Assembly (NCBI RefSeq): GCF_029227915.1
Contig: NC_079876.1
Location: forward strand, 14,198,001-14,262,000
DNA from: Hydractinia symbiolongicarpus
Lineage: Eukaryota; Cnidaria; Hydrozoa; Anthoathecata; Hydractiniidae
Length of the DNA: 64,000 nucleotides
Direction: 5' to 3'
Positions 24,949-34,778 of the stretch are shown piece after piece. Numbering within the stretch: the first letter of the stretch is position 1; every line of letters starts with the position of its first letter. Both the position numbers and the translations under genes were made by a program. The notes under the pieces were generated by a model. It was not told where the DNA came from and made no database searches. It saw nothing but the letters and a program-made list of their open reading frames with translations.

Positions 24949-26494
24949 AGACTGAAGTCAGTGAGTTGAGCTGCAAAAAGTGCAAAAATGATAATAAGTG
25001 TTGTCTTGAATGAAGACGTGATATGTCGTCAGCAAGGACATTCTGAGCACCAGCTACATGGAAAGCCTTCAAACGAAAATTGAAGGTAGCCGATAACCAA
25101 AACAACTGACGTAAATAGTCCATCATAACAGGGTGATGGGTAGTTCCTTTATTAAGCATAGCAACAGCAGCAGTATTATCGCAGAAGACATGGATAGTTT
25201 TGTTCTGCCAAGTGGGAGCCCAACGAATAGCAGAAAGAACTACACACAGGGCTTCCTTAAAATTAATATGCAAAGAGGCAAGAGGGGAATGGTCTACCCT
25301 TAGATGAGAATAGAACCAATCACCCTCAAAAAAGGCACCAACAGCGTCAGAGCAAGCATCAGTTTGCAGACTGGTAATAGGTCTTTGGTCATAGAAATCG
25401 CATTGTCCATTAAACACACCCAAGAACTGATCCCACCAAGCTATATCCCTGTGAAATTCGAGCGTCAAGCGACACTTCGAGGCAGAGGAAGACAAGGTGT
25501 TCATCAGATCCAGGACACGTCTCAAGAACGTTCTACCACCATACACGACTTTACAAGCCCAATTTAGGCGACCAGCAAGACGTTGCAACTCTTTCTTAGA
25601 GGCTCTCTGCTTGGTTAAAAAATGTGACACTACTTCCCTCAATGCATCCAGTTTAGCAGTTGGAAGAGAAAGGGTAAGTGACACAGTGTCAAGCAGAATT
25701 CCAAGAAAAGTAAGTTGCTGGCATGGAGGGACCAACTTAGCAGGGCTAAGCTGAAACCCTAGTGCAACAAGTAATTTACAGAGTGTGTTATAGGCCTCAT
25801 AACATTCAGTCTGTGTTCGGCCAATAACAAGAAAATCATCTAGGTAGACAATAACGAGAGGAAAACCTCGTCTTAGCATCATACGACGAACAGATTGTGT
25901 AAGGCGATGAAATATTCCAGGAGCACTTCGACCTCCAAAAGGAAGTCGAGTATCGACAAGATATGAGTATCGAGTGCTTCCAGAAAACCGCCATTTTAGA
26001 CCAAGCGCAGCATAGTTTGATGGATGAACAGGTACTGACCGATATGCATGGCGTAAATCAACCTTGGCCATAAAATATCCCTGTTTGATCATAGCACAGG
26101 CATCATCGATAGTTTGAAATTTTTGTTTTTCAATATCAATGTATGTATTGACACCCTTTCCAACTGGCATGGAACAGTCATGTATAATACGTAACTCGTC
26201 AGAGTCAGGTTTGGGGACAGCCCCAAGAGCACTGACAATGATAGGTTTACATTGAGTAAGAACATAGTTACCAGTTTTAAGTTTATCCAGCAGAGTAGCT
26301 TCTACTTTCATATGAGCTGTAGGACTGGTAACAGAAAAGTAGTTATTCATTTCGGCAGGCAATAAATCAGAGTCCTTAGGAAGAAGCTGAAAACCACAGT
26401 GAATTCCATTAAGGAGGAAGTCACGATCTGGGTCTTCAGCCAGTTCATTGTTCCATAAGTCAACATTAAGAGGAGTGCGAAATTCTGAGGGTAG
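24869..26494 (-). CDS. DIRS-like reverse transcriptase and RNase H
   Basis: Copies element RNA into DNA and removes the RNA strand. The frame is open from the codon after the gag stop (26494) and contains LPSEFRTPLNVDLWNNELAE before the first Met at 26362. RT motifs include KVDLRHAYRSVPVHP, LPFGGRSAPGIFHRL and the catalytic YLDDFLVIG. RNase H acidic residues lie in LQTDACSDA, NFKEAL, VFCDNTAA and NVLADDISR, so both activities look preserved. It is in the same register as gag, separated only by a UGA codon, so translation by stop readthrough is likely. The C-terminus overlaps the recombinase frame. Confidence 0.88.
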   Translation of the reverse strand, partial: LPSEFRTPLNVDLWNNELAEDPDRDFLLNGIHCGFQLLPKDSDLLPAEMNNYFSVTSPTAHMKVEATLLDKLKTGNYVLTQCKPIIVSALGAVPKPDSDELRIIHDCSMPVGKGVNTYIDIEKQKFQTIDDACAMIKQGYFMAKVDLRHAYRSVPVHPSNYAALGLKWRFSGSTRYSYLVDTRLPFGGRSAPGIFHRLTQSVRRMMLRRGFPLVIVYLDDFLVIGRTQTECYEAYNTLCKLLVALGFQLSPAKLVPPCQQLTFLGILLDTVSLTLSLPTAKLDALREVVSHFLTKQRASKKELQRLAGRLNWACKVVYGGRTFLRRVLDLMNTLSSSASKCRLTLEFHRDIAWWDQFLGVFNGQCDFYDQRPITSLQTDACSDAVGAFFEGDWFYSHLRVDHSPLASLHINFKEALCVVLSAIRWAPTWQNKTIHVFCDNTAAVAMLNKGTTHHPVMMDYLRQLFWLSATFNFRLKAFHVAGAQNVLADDISRLHSRQHLLSFLHFLQLNSLTSVCDMVAINHMSAYSYYFLIGKYTICDS

Positions 26495-27931
26495 TCAATT
26501 GTCAGAATTGTGGTTTTGTCCAGAATGAGGTTTGCCACAAGCCTGATTACCAATTTTGCGGTTGCAGACGTGGGTGAATTTACATTCTGTTTTCTGGCAA
26601 CCTTTTTGGCGGTTAAAATTACGACATATTTCCACACCGGAAGAAGTATGTGTAGGAAACCCTGAAGACGATCCTGAGGCAGGTGAACCTGAATTTCCCT
26701 TACTTAAGGTACTGGAAGGGTTACAGACGGGAGGGGAGGCCCAACGAGGTATAAGCATCACTTCATGCAAATGGCTATTGTCAAAGCTCCATGGATAGCC
26801 ATAAGTGTGCTGAAGAATTCGATATTCATCGTCATACTTTAGCACAGACTCCCAGGTGTACTTTCTAGCCAACTCTAAGATCTTAATGGAATAAGACAAA
26901 TAGTCACGTAAATCGGACGAGGTTGGCAATCTGGCAGAAGACAATAATTCATAAAAAATTCTCAAATTAGCTATGTTATATTGTTCCATGGAAAGAGATT
27001 CCAGTCTTGGCTTCTTATTTCCAATGGCCAACATTAGCGTAGTTTGTGAACCAGGATCAGTAGAAATAACTTTCTCCTGCTCCACAGGACGAAGCCGAGA
27101 CACAAAATCGACTATACGAAGTGGCTTACCATTTCCAGTGTTTGAAGAAAGTGCAGGGCGCAGAAACAATTCTGAACTACGGTCTTCTTGCTGGCGAAAA
27201 ACATCCGATAGGGAACGTGTTTGTTGTTGTGACAAGACAGTGCGATTGGTCAACAAATTGGCGGACTGTTGCGGAGCAAGCAAGGAAGCAAAACAAGATG
27301 GCGGTTGTACGTCAAGGGGTGAAGGGCGGAGATTGTCTTGGACACGATTGGTTGGATTTACAGTTTGCTGCAACGGGGAAGTGCTTAAAATTTGTGCTGG
27401 GCAGTCATTTCTGGAAGAAGCTGAGCGAAGCCTAGCTAATTTTGATTGTCGAGCAGCAATCTGATTGAGAAGGTGTTGCTCTTCTGTTTGTAAACTTTCC
27501 CTTAGGGATAGCTCTTCCTGTTCTAAGACAGCCAGCTGATTTCGAAGAGCAGCTAGCTGAGACGGTGAAGAAGATTTGTTTGGGTTGTTTAGGTGAGACT
27601 GCAGAGGCGAAGATCTTTGGATTAAAGACATTGGGTTATTAGCGATAGTTGAGGAAAGTGCTGAAGCAGCTGATGTGACAGTGTTGGTTGCGCTAGAACG
27701 ACGACCTGGACAGTGACGACTGGGAATACCAAAGTCGTGTAGAGCCAGAAGTGCCTTGCAGCCAGGACATTTTGGGATACGTTTCTTTTTGAGTGTGGAC
27801 GATTCCTCAAGAGCGACAGACATTGCAGCAGATTGGAAGGTTTGAGAAGTTGAATCTTCATCTTCTGAGCCATCTGGCGTTTGAGTAGGTGAGATAAAAT
27901 ATAACAGCATCCATATAGGTGATAAATACAT
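26495..27931 (-). CDS. DIRS-like gag protein with CCCH zinc finger
   Basis: A 478-residue frame upstream of RT. It begins with a low-complexity Ser/Gln-rich part that includes a short zinc-binding-like CPGCKAL...HCPG segment (about residues 54-74). A coiled-coil-like stretch follows (QLAALRNQLAVLEQEELSL). The central domain is conserved-looking (LRIVDFVSRLRP, YLSYSIKILELARKYTWESV), and a CCCH-like finger sits near the C-terminus (CRNFNRQKGCQKTECKFTH). It presumably binds element RNA and forms particles. Residue positions and the start (first Met) are provisional. It ends at UGA followed directly by CUA. Confidence 0.75.
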   Translation of the reverse strand: MYLSPIWMLLYFISPTQTPDGSEDEDSTSQTFQSAAMSVALEESSTLKKKRIPKCPGCKALLALHDFGIPSRHCPGRRSSATNTVTSAASALSSTIANNPMSLIQRSSPLQSHLNNPNKSSSPSQLAALRNQLAVLEQEELSLRESLQTEEQHLLNQIAARQSKLARLRSASSRNDCPAQILSTSPLQQTVNPTNRVQDNLRPSPLDVQPPSCFASLLAPQQSANLLTNRTVLSQQQTRSLSDVFRQQEDRSSELFLRPALSSNTGNGKPLRIVDFVSRLRPVEQEKVISTDPGSQTTLMLAIGNKKPRLESLSMEQYNIANLRIFYELLSSARLPTSSDLRDYLSYSIKILELARKYTWESVLKYDDEYRILQHTYGYPWSFDNSHLHEVMLIPRWASPPVCNPSSTLSKGNSGSPASGSSSGFPTHTSSGVEICRNFNRQKGCQKTECKFTHVCNRKIGNQACGKPHSGQNHNSDN

Positions 27932-28195
27932 GTTTAATTAGCCAAAGATTGGTTTGATTGCAAATTGATTGATTAGATTTAAGTGGATTAATAAGCAGCA
28001 GACATAAGCATAAGAAAAACTGCTAGAACTGAAAAGGAAAACCATGAGGCAACTGCAGCTTAAATACTAGCAAGACTGCTGACCAAAAAATATGCTGCTG
28101 ACCAGAAAAGGCACATAGGTAAATGGTAAACTAACTATGGGCAATACAAACCAGAGTACTGTAGGAAGAAGATCTATATATGTGTGCATTTAAAC

Positions 28196-28219
28196 ACTCA
28201 TAAATATATATTTATGAGT
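28196..28219. repeat. 24-bp perfect palindrome
   Basis: ACTCATAAATAT is followed immediately by its reverse complement. It lies about 265 bp beyond the gag start of the DIRS-like element and could be part of its terminal structure, or simply AT-rich chance. Confidence 0.6.
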
Positions 28220-28730
28220 CACAAAAAAAATATATATATATAATTGTTTTCAAATCATTTCAAATATTACCACATGTTTCATCAAATGATACAATTTTGA
28301 ATTGTGATTGTTTCAATTTGTATAAAGTACGAAACAATCATGTATATGTTCCCTTATATATACCTTTTATTTGGCTGTTGGAAAATTCAAACAGATATTA
28401 CCATTTCTGAAAATGTTAAGATTTTTAAGTATATATTGGTAGTGGTATTTTTGAAAAATGTTGTCACAAAAAAGCGTAAGCAAACATTGCTAACTATGAT
28501 TATTTTAGGAGTTTTGTGACAACAATAGTAAATTAGATTAGATCATTTGTTTTTTGTAGCACATTCGTGTAGAAAATGGAGAACGATAAGTTCATGTAGA
28601 ATCATAAAGCGTTTTTGTGTAAACATGATATTGTATAGAGCAGCTTGTGTACTCATTAAGGTAAATTTAAAGCAGTATCATAGTTTCATGTTGTATAACT
28701 ATATTTACCTTTATTTCAGTTCCTGAAACA

Positions 28731-31700
28731 ATGGCAAAATTCAGTAGACCTTTAAAAGTAACAATCATGTGTATCCTCTGGTATGCGCTGTCGTCAACAA
28801 ACAATGTTATTGGAAAAAAAGTATTGCGTTCTCATCCATACCCTCTCACATTGTCTGTGTTTCACATGGCTGCTAATGCTTTCTTTATGTATCCTGTTTT
28901 AATGCTGGTTGGTTTACAAACAAGGTTCCATTTCTCAAGACATATGTTGTGGAGATTCATTATACCGTTAGGGTTTGGGAAACTACTGGGATCAGTTGCA
29001 TCTCATGTCAGTATATGGAGAGTGTCTGTTTCATATGCTCATACTATTAAGGTAAGAAAAATGTTTTTTTCTTGCTACTGTTGGTGGCTGCTAGCAAAAG
29101 TTCGTATTATAAAATATTAGAACCAAATAATTAGTTAAAGGGGAAGTTAACCCAAAAGCTTAGTTTTTGATATTTCATAGAATGAAAGTTAACAATTTCA
29201 AAATTTGTATTTTCCTTTAACACTTCTAACAGAAAAAAATTGAAAATATTGCACTTTCTCTTCACAAATTTTGATCGAAATCTCAACCTGTTTAAAATTG
29301 GGAAACGCTGGATTGAGCACGATTTATGATGTAAATGTGTTCAGAAAGCTGTTCCTGTGAAGAGAAAACTGCAAAGTTCAGTCTAAATAAACACAAATTC
29401 TGAGCTTTTTCCCAAATGGTCTCTTTGGTGATTGTTCTTGGTGCTTTTTTGTCCTTTTGTTACGTTAAAACGATATTTTGTAAGTTAGTGCATAAATTTA
29501 TATGTTGTGTATGCACGCTTTTTTCTATCTCTACATTTACATTTAATTGACACTGTTAATATAACCCAATCATGTTCATTTCTTCAACTGCTGATTTTCA
29601 AATATTTCTTTGCTTGTATCATTTTTTTAAGAAATATGCCGGAAATACCTGAAGAAATTTACTGACAATTTTACTGAGAACTTGATACAACAATAAATTC
29701 TGGAAAAATTTGGAACATACATTGAATAATTACAAGATATGCCAGGTGTGTACTGAAGATGCCCTGGATATATTGAGCAATTGTGATAATAACACAGGAA
29801 TGTTTTCAAAAGTGTTAGAGAAATTTTTTAGCAGTAAACAAACTTTAGAAGAAGAAAGCATAAGATAGCTATTTTATGAATGCAAGAAAATATATTTTCG
29901 AAAAGATATTATTTTTAAATTTATTAAACTTGGTTTCGGAAAGTGCTCTGATTGGTGCAGATAGCACATAGTACATAACTTAACATAACTGTGAGCTGTA
30001 AACTTTTTTTAATATGGTGCGTTATTATTGCTGTTTGATTTCATACCCTTGGTACAAAATGCATTTTGCAAAAAGCATAATTTTTTAAGGAGAAAACATC
30101 AGCTATGGTATAAAAAACACAACATTTAGAAACTGCGTATTTTAGACAAGACCAATTATAGACAAGTTGGATCAAATATCAAACAGTAACTTTTGGGTCA
30201 ATTAATAAATACAAGCACACCTTTTAAGAGGCAAAATTTGTAAAAACAGCTCCTTGTAAAAAACAATGAAAAAATAAATTCACAAAAAAGAGGTTTTTCG
30301 AAAAATTCTTTAGTTCATGATTTGTAAAACGAATAAATTATAGCAGTAATGATGTGACTGAATTGTAGGTAGTTTTATGATAGGCTTATGACATTTATAT
30401 GTACAGTTTCATTGTCATTAAACAGTTGATGCGCAATGACCACTTTCATACTAACTACGAAACTACGAAAAGGTTTATATTAATATAATATATACCTTTT
30501 CGTAGTATTAACAACATCTTTTTTAACACCAAATTTAGGGAATGTTACCAATATTTACTGTGACTCTCTCCAGAATATTTTATCATGAAAAGCAATCTAC
30601 AATAGTAAGTAGTAAATTCTTTTTATGTAACTATGTTATACAATTCCTAGTTTATATTTATGTTATTATTGCTCAGACTGGTGGCCTTGTGGTATAGAGT
30701 GTTTGCCTTCAGAGTGGAAGGTCTTCCGTTCAAACCCCGATCCAGTCATGATAGGAACTATAAAAGTGTGAATCGAACCTGCTTAACATTCAGCATGAAA
30801 ATAGGATTGATATCTCCCCCCCCCCCCAAAAAAAAAAAAACAATAAATAAAAAAAGTAAAAATAGTCAAAGAAATTCCATATTATTTGTTGATTTAACGT
30901 CATATACAACGATATCCATATGCTGCAGATTTAATTTTTCTCCCCAAGTTTTGTTTGCAAAATATCTATGGTTCTTCTTTTTCACAACGGGCTGTGTATG
31001 TTCCAGGCACTACAAGTCCATCATAGAACTTCTTCTGTTTGATGAAGATGATGAAACAAATGAAGTTAACATTATGTATTCATTTGAAAAATAGATTTTG
31101 TGTTTCAAATTCTATTATTTATTTACCCCCCTTCTATTAGCCCCCCCCCCCCCCCCCCCCCCATCTAAAACCTCCAGAATTTATCTTTCGAACAATAGGC
31201 TTTTTTATGTTTTGAAAGATTCTCTGATGGCATCCTTTACTGCTTAACAAACTATTAAAAAAAAATCCAGAGTAAAAGTATTTCTGATATACCAAACACG
31301 TCTGAAAATATTAACGCAAAAGCAGAACTACTATTGTACTATCTTAGTTTGTTAATAACATTTCTCTTAATTATATGTTTTCAGGAAAAACACTATTTAA
31401 AATTAAAATATATGAATGTAATGCTATTATAGTATAATATAATACTAAATATAGTATAATGAAAAAAAATAAAAGCTTCGTATATATTAATTTTAAATAA
31501 AGTGTTTTTTCGGAAAATATTTTGGCTGGTTTTATAATAATTCTCTTAATTATTATGTCATTTACTTTCTGTATAATTAACACATATATTCAGCAAAATT
31601 GATTATTTATGATATTTTAGTTTAGAGAAGAATTACTGAATCTAAATAATTTTGGTGAAGGATAAAAGTATTATAGCTATAAAATCTTGACAAGAGTGTT

Positions 31701-34700
31701 ATGTATAGAAAAAATATAAAAACTTAGTCTGAAAATAATCCTTAGGCAACTCCAACTTATTTAGTTGTCCTACGGGCCCCACTAACCCTAATTTCATGAA
31801 AACAAAAAAATAATATCAAGCGAAAAGTTTTAAAGAAAAAAAAGCTTTGACGTCATTTTTTTTTCTGAATGTCAATATAGGTGAACGTTACTCTTAGTAC
31901 CCCTGTTGTTAATGTGTGTTTTTTTATTATTTTTTTTGTTTCAGTCATACATTCTCAATAAAATTATTTGTATTTTGCGACTGACCAACCGTAGGCTAAT
32001 CAACTTTGCCCGTAGAACAACTAATTAAGTTAAAATTGCCTTATATTATATTTGAATTTTAAAAGGGTTAATGCCCCTTAATAAATAAATTAATAAATAC
32101 ATTTTTTGATATATTTAGGTCTATTTATCATTAGTACCAATTGTTGTGGGTGTTGCCATAGCAACGATGACTGAATTATCATTTGAATTTTACGGCATGC
32201 TAAGTGCTGTGTTAGCCACATGTACATTTGCAGTTCAGAACCTCTACTCCAAAACAGTAAGTTGCAGTTTTTTAATTACAACATTTTGGGGGGTGTCTAT
32301 ATTATATATTATTTGATTTTTTGTCAGTGAGCCAAAGATGGTGAATTCTATGAATCTTTCTATTTAAGCGATAAATTAGTTATTCAATTGAAGTGTGGCT
32401 TACATTTTACAAGAAGACAGAATTTAGCAGGACTTTTTGCATATAAAAGAAAGGCTGAGAAGAAATGGTTAATGAAAAATAAGATATGGCACTGTATTCA
32501 ATTTTATTTAAAAATTGTATCAATCTTTTTGCTAAGAATTGCATGAAAATATTTTCCTTTGTTGTTTTCATGCTTTTTTTTTACGACGCATAGGCTTTGA
32601 AGGAAGCTCGCCTCAACCCTCTTCAGCTGCTGATGAAGATGTCACAAGTTGCACTATTTATTTGTGTACCTCTTTGGATACTGATTGATACTACAACCAT
32701 GGCTCACGATCCAGGCTTAGTATGTTCTGTTACATCGTTTCCATAATGATTTCAATTAGTGCCCTGTGTCATCATTCTTAAGCTTGACACCCTTTTTACT
32801 TCATTGCAGAGGAGATCCCACCCTTTTTCTGCATACTTTCAATTATATTACCCCCCTCCATGCTTTACCCATTTTTATTTAAATTAAATTTCCATCACAT
32901 TTTTTAAATCTATGTATTTTTATTTTTATTTATCCCAGACATACCAATATAAAAAAAATTGTATAAATGTTTGCCAATAAAAAAAGAATTAAAAAAAAAT
33001 TTATAATTGCAATATAAAAGTTAGAAAATTTCTTCCTCCCGTTTCGGTAATACAGTGACATTATGCAGGTCTTGAAAAGGGTGTGCAAAACCAGTCTGAA
33101 GGAAAAGGTTTTTAATGAGCTAAGAAGCAGACTAGGTATTTATAGCATTAGAAATGGCAGGTAGATCAAAAGACTGAGTAAGTCAAGGCACTTCGAGAGA
33201 ATAATTAGTTAACAGAGTGAAGTCTTTCTGGGGCAACTTGAAGACTTGATAGTAGGTAAGTATAGACAGACAGAAGCAGAGAAATTTGAGTTGGAAATTA
33301 TCACAGTCTAGAACAGATTTAAGAAAACACCATTAACTGTGTTGCCAACACATGGTAGTAAGGAAAATGGATGTTAATTGTTGATGATGATGATGATGAT
33401 GGTGATGGTGATGGTGATGGTGATGGTGATGGTGGTGGTGGTGGTGGTGGTGATGGTGGTGGTGGTGGTGGTGGTGGTGGTGGTGGTGGTGGTGGTGGTG
33501 GTGGTGGTGAAGGTGGTGGTGATGGTGGTGGTGATGGTGGTGGTGATGGTGGTGGTGATGGTGATGTTGATGATGGTGGTGATGATGAACTTTAAATCAA
33601 TTCAAAAATTAAAATGCTGCGGTGGAAATAACTTAAATTAAGTTTTTTGTTAAAATTATTTCCAGTGGTAGTCTTTTTATTAAATAACTTAATTGACTTG
33701 AATTCTTGTTTTGACTGAGCAAACCTAATTCCTGGATGGCATTAACATAAATTTTATTTTTATTCATGCTTCAACAAGGTGCTAACGTGTTTTTTTTATT
33801 TTGTATTTTAGACTGAGATTAATGAAAGATTTGATCTATTGTTTAAACTTTCATTGAGTGGAGTGATTAATTTCATGCAAAACATTGTTGCTTTTTCTGT
33901 ACTCCATCTGTTATCACCACTTAGTTATTCAGTTGCCAATGCTACAAAACGAATTTTAGTAATTACAGTGTCGTTAATTACGCTGAAAAATCCAGTCACT
34001 TTGGTCAATTTCTTTGGTATGATGTTAGCTGTTGCTGGCGTCTTTTTATATAATAGGGTAAGTAAGTATCCAGTTTGAAGATTTAAAGATTTATTTAAAA
34101 TCAAGTTAATGATTTGTTTTTATATTGTTTTTATTCTGAGACATTTTGTTTTTAGGTGCCACTTTGATATTAAATTTCTCTTCGAAAACCTCTACAATAC
34201 AATTGTAATTAACCCTATTTCCTATTTTATTATTTTCTATTTGTTTTTCTATTTTTATTTTTTTATTACTTTTTAGGTTATAGTTATTGTGCCAATTTTC
34301 ACAGTTATAGTGTTTGTTCTTCCTTGAATTCAATGGGGGTAAAAAAGTTACCATCCCCTTTAAAATCGAGTCCTAAAAGCATCCCCTTCCTTACAACAGG
34401 GTAAGGTATGACACACTTCAAACAATGCAGATAAGCCAGCCATAGCACATACGAAATGTATTGGTCAATTTCTCATAAAATTAGCGTTCTGCAGGCAGTA
34501 ACGTACTCGAACTATTTTGCACATGTGCCAGTGTGGCATTGCATACAGTAGGGAGATAGCAGCAGCTCACTAATGCAGTTATTTTGTAGAACATTTTGGA
34601 TACATGTTTATGATCTTCACCTTAATTTTCTCTTTGTGTTTAGGCTAAGATATATCAAAATTCGAAACGTAAGATCCTTCCAACAACCAATCAAGATATC

Positions 34701-34778
34701 ACAGAACCACATGAAGAACATCATTACGTATCTTCTCGTTACAGAATGTTTAACAGCAAATTAAATTCTTTTATTTAG
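28731..34778 (+). CDS. SLC35E1: Solute carrier family 35 member E1-like transporter (6 exons)
   Basis: A member of the triose-phosphate/nucleotide-sugar transporter family, expected in Golgi or other endomembranes; its substrate is not established. Exons: 28731-29051, 30539-30604, 32119-32256, 32594-32719, 33812-34057, 34644-34778. All junctions are phase 0 and GT/AG; protein 343 aa (human about 410, with a longer N-terminus). Family landmarks include [15 protein letters not shown] at the start, [27 protein letters not shown] continuing through the 22-codon exon [32 protein letters not shown], and the highly conserved [15 protein letters not shown] with [14 protein letters not shown]. About ten membrane helices are expected. 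The N-terminus is short and the C-terminal tail polar. The start codon lies 11 nt after a TTTCAG acceptor-like site, so a 5' untranslated exon or spliced leader probably precedes it. Confidence 0.92.
30462..30506. repeat. Hairpin with 13-bp perfect arms in SLC35E1 intron 1
   Basis: Arms 30462-30474 and 30494-30506 (ACTACGAAAAGGT and its complement) enclose an AT-rich 19-nt loop. The structure ends 32 nt before the acceptor of the 66-nt exon, so it could influence recognition of that exon; this is inference. Confidence 0.7.
30676..30846 (+). mobile_element. tRNA-derived SINE copy
   Basis: The head GACTGGTGGCCTTGTGGTA contains an A box (TGGTATAGAGTG) and is followed by a B-box-like CGTTCAAACCCC. 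The body has AGTCATGATAGGAACTATAA and CTGCTTAACATTCAGCATG, and the copy ends in runs of C and A (30818-30840). The minus-strand copy at 63660-63836 shares head and body. Acceptor-like ends (GACTGG with CCAGTC) reflect the tRNA ancestry, but the body and tail argue against a functional tRNA gene. Confidence 0.72.
31141..31162. repeat. Poly(C) tract of 22 bases
   Basis: Uninterrupted C22 in SLC35E1 intron 2, preceded by shorter C runs at 31126 and 31140. G-quadruplex potential exists on the minus strand. Length may be unreliable in an assembly. Confidence 0.9.
33382..33590. repeat. (GAT)n/(GGT)n trinucleotide microsatellite
   Basis: About 210 bp of GAT, GATGGT and GGT triplets in SLC35E1 intron 4. 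Frames across it give only Gly/Asp or Val/Met homopolymers and are not genes. Confidence 0.93.

Larger units (their letters stand above)
23859..27960 (-). mobile_element. DIRS/Ngaro-like tyrosine-recombinase retrotransposon
   Basis: On the minus strand, in order: a gag-like protein, reverse transcriptase with RNase H, and a tyrosine recombinase, the gene order of the DIRS superfamily. No Dam-type methyltransferase domain is evident after RNase H, which leans toward Ngaro/PAT-type elements. Terminal repeats were not resolved. Short inverted matches (ACACATATATA near 23692 and its complement near 28175) and a perfect palindrome at 28196-28219 lie outside the coding part and may mark the ends. 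The element is relatively young: RT and RNase H motifs are intact, and the main lesion is one base in the recombinase gene. Confidence 0.85.

Noticed and set aside
24488-27464. Several plus-strand open frames of 80-163 codons
   Set aside because: All lie opposite the DIRS-like gag, RT and recombinase genes and lack any motif.
29052-30538. Apparent absence of the SLC35E1 exon between SYAHTIK and VYLSLVP
   Set aside because: The exon was found at 30539-30604 ([14 protein letters not shown]...), in phase with both neighbours.
30676-30748. Possible functional tRNA gene
   Set aside because: A and B boxes and pairing ends are present, but a proper anticodon and T arm cannot be drawn, and the sequence continues into a body and tail shared with another SINE copy.
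33371-33641. Open frames encoding poly-Gly/Asp and poly-Val/Met
   Set aside because: Products of a trinucleotide microsatellite inside an intron.
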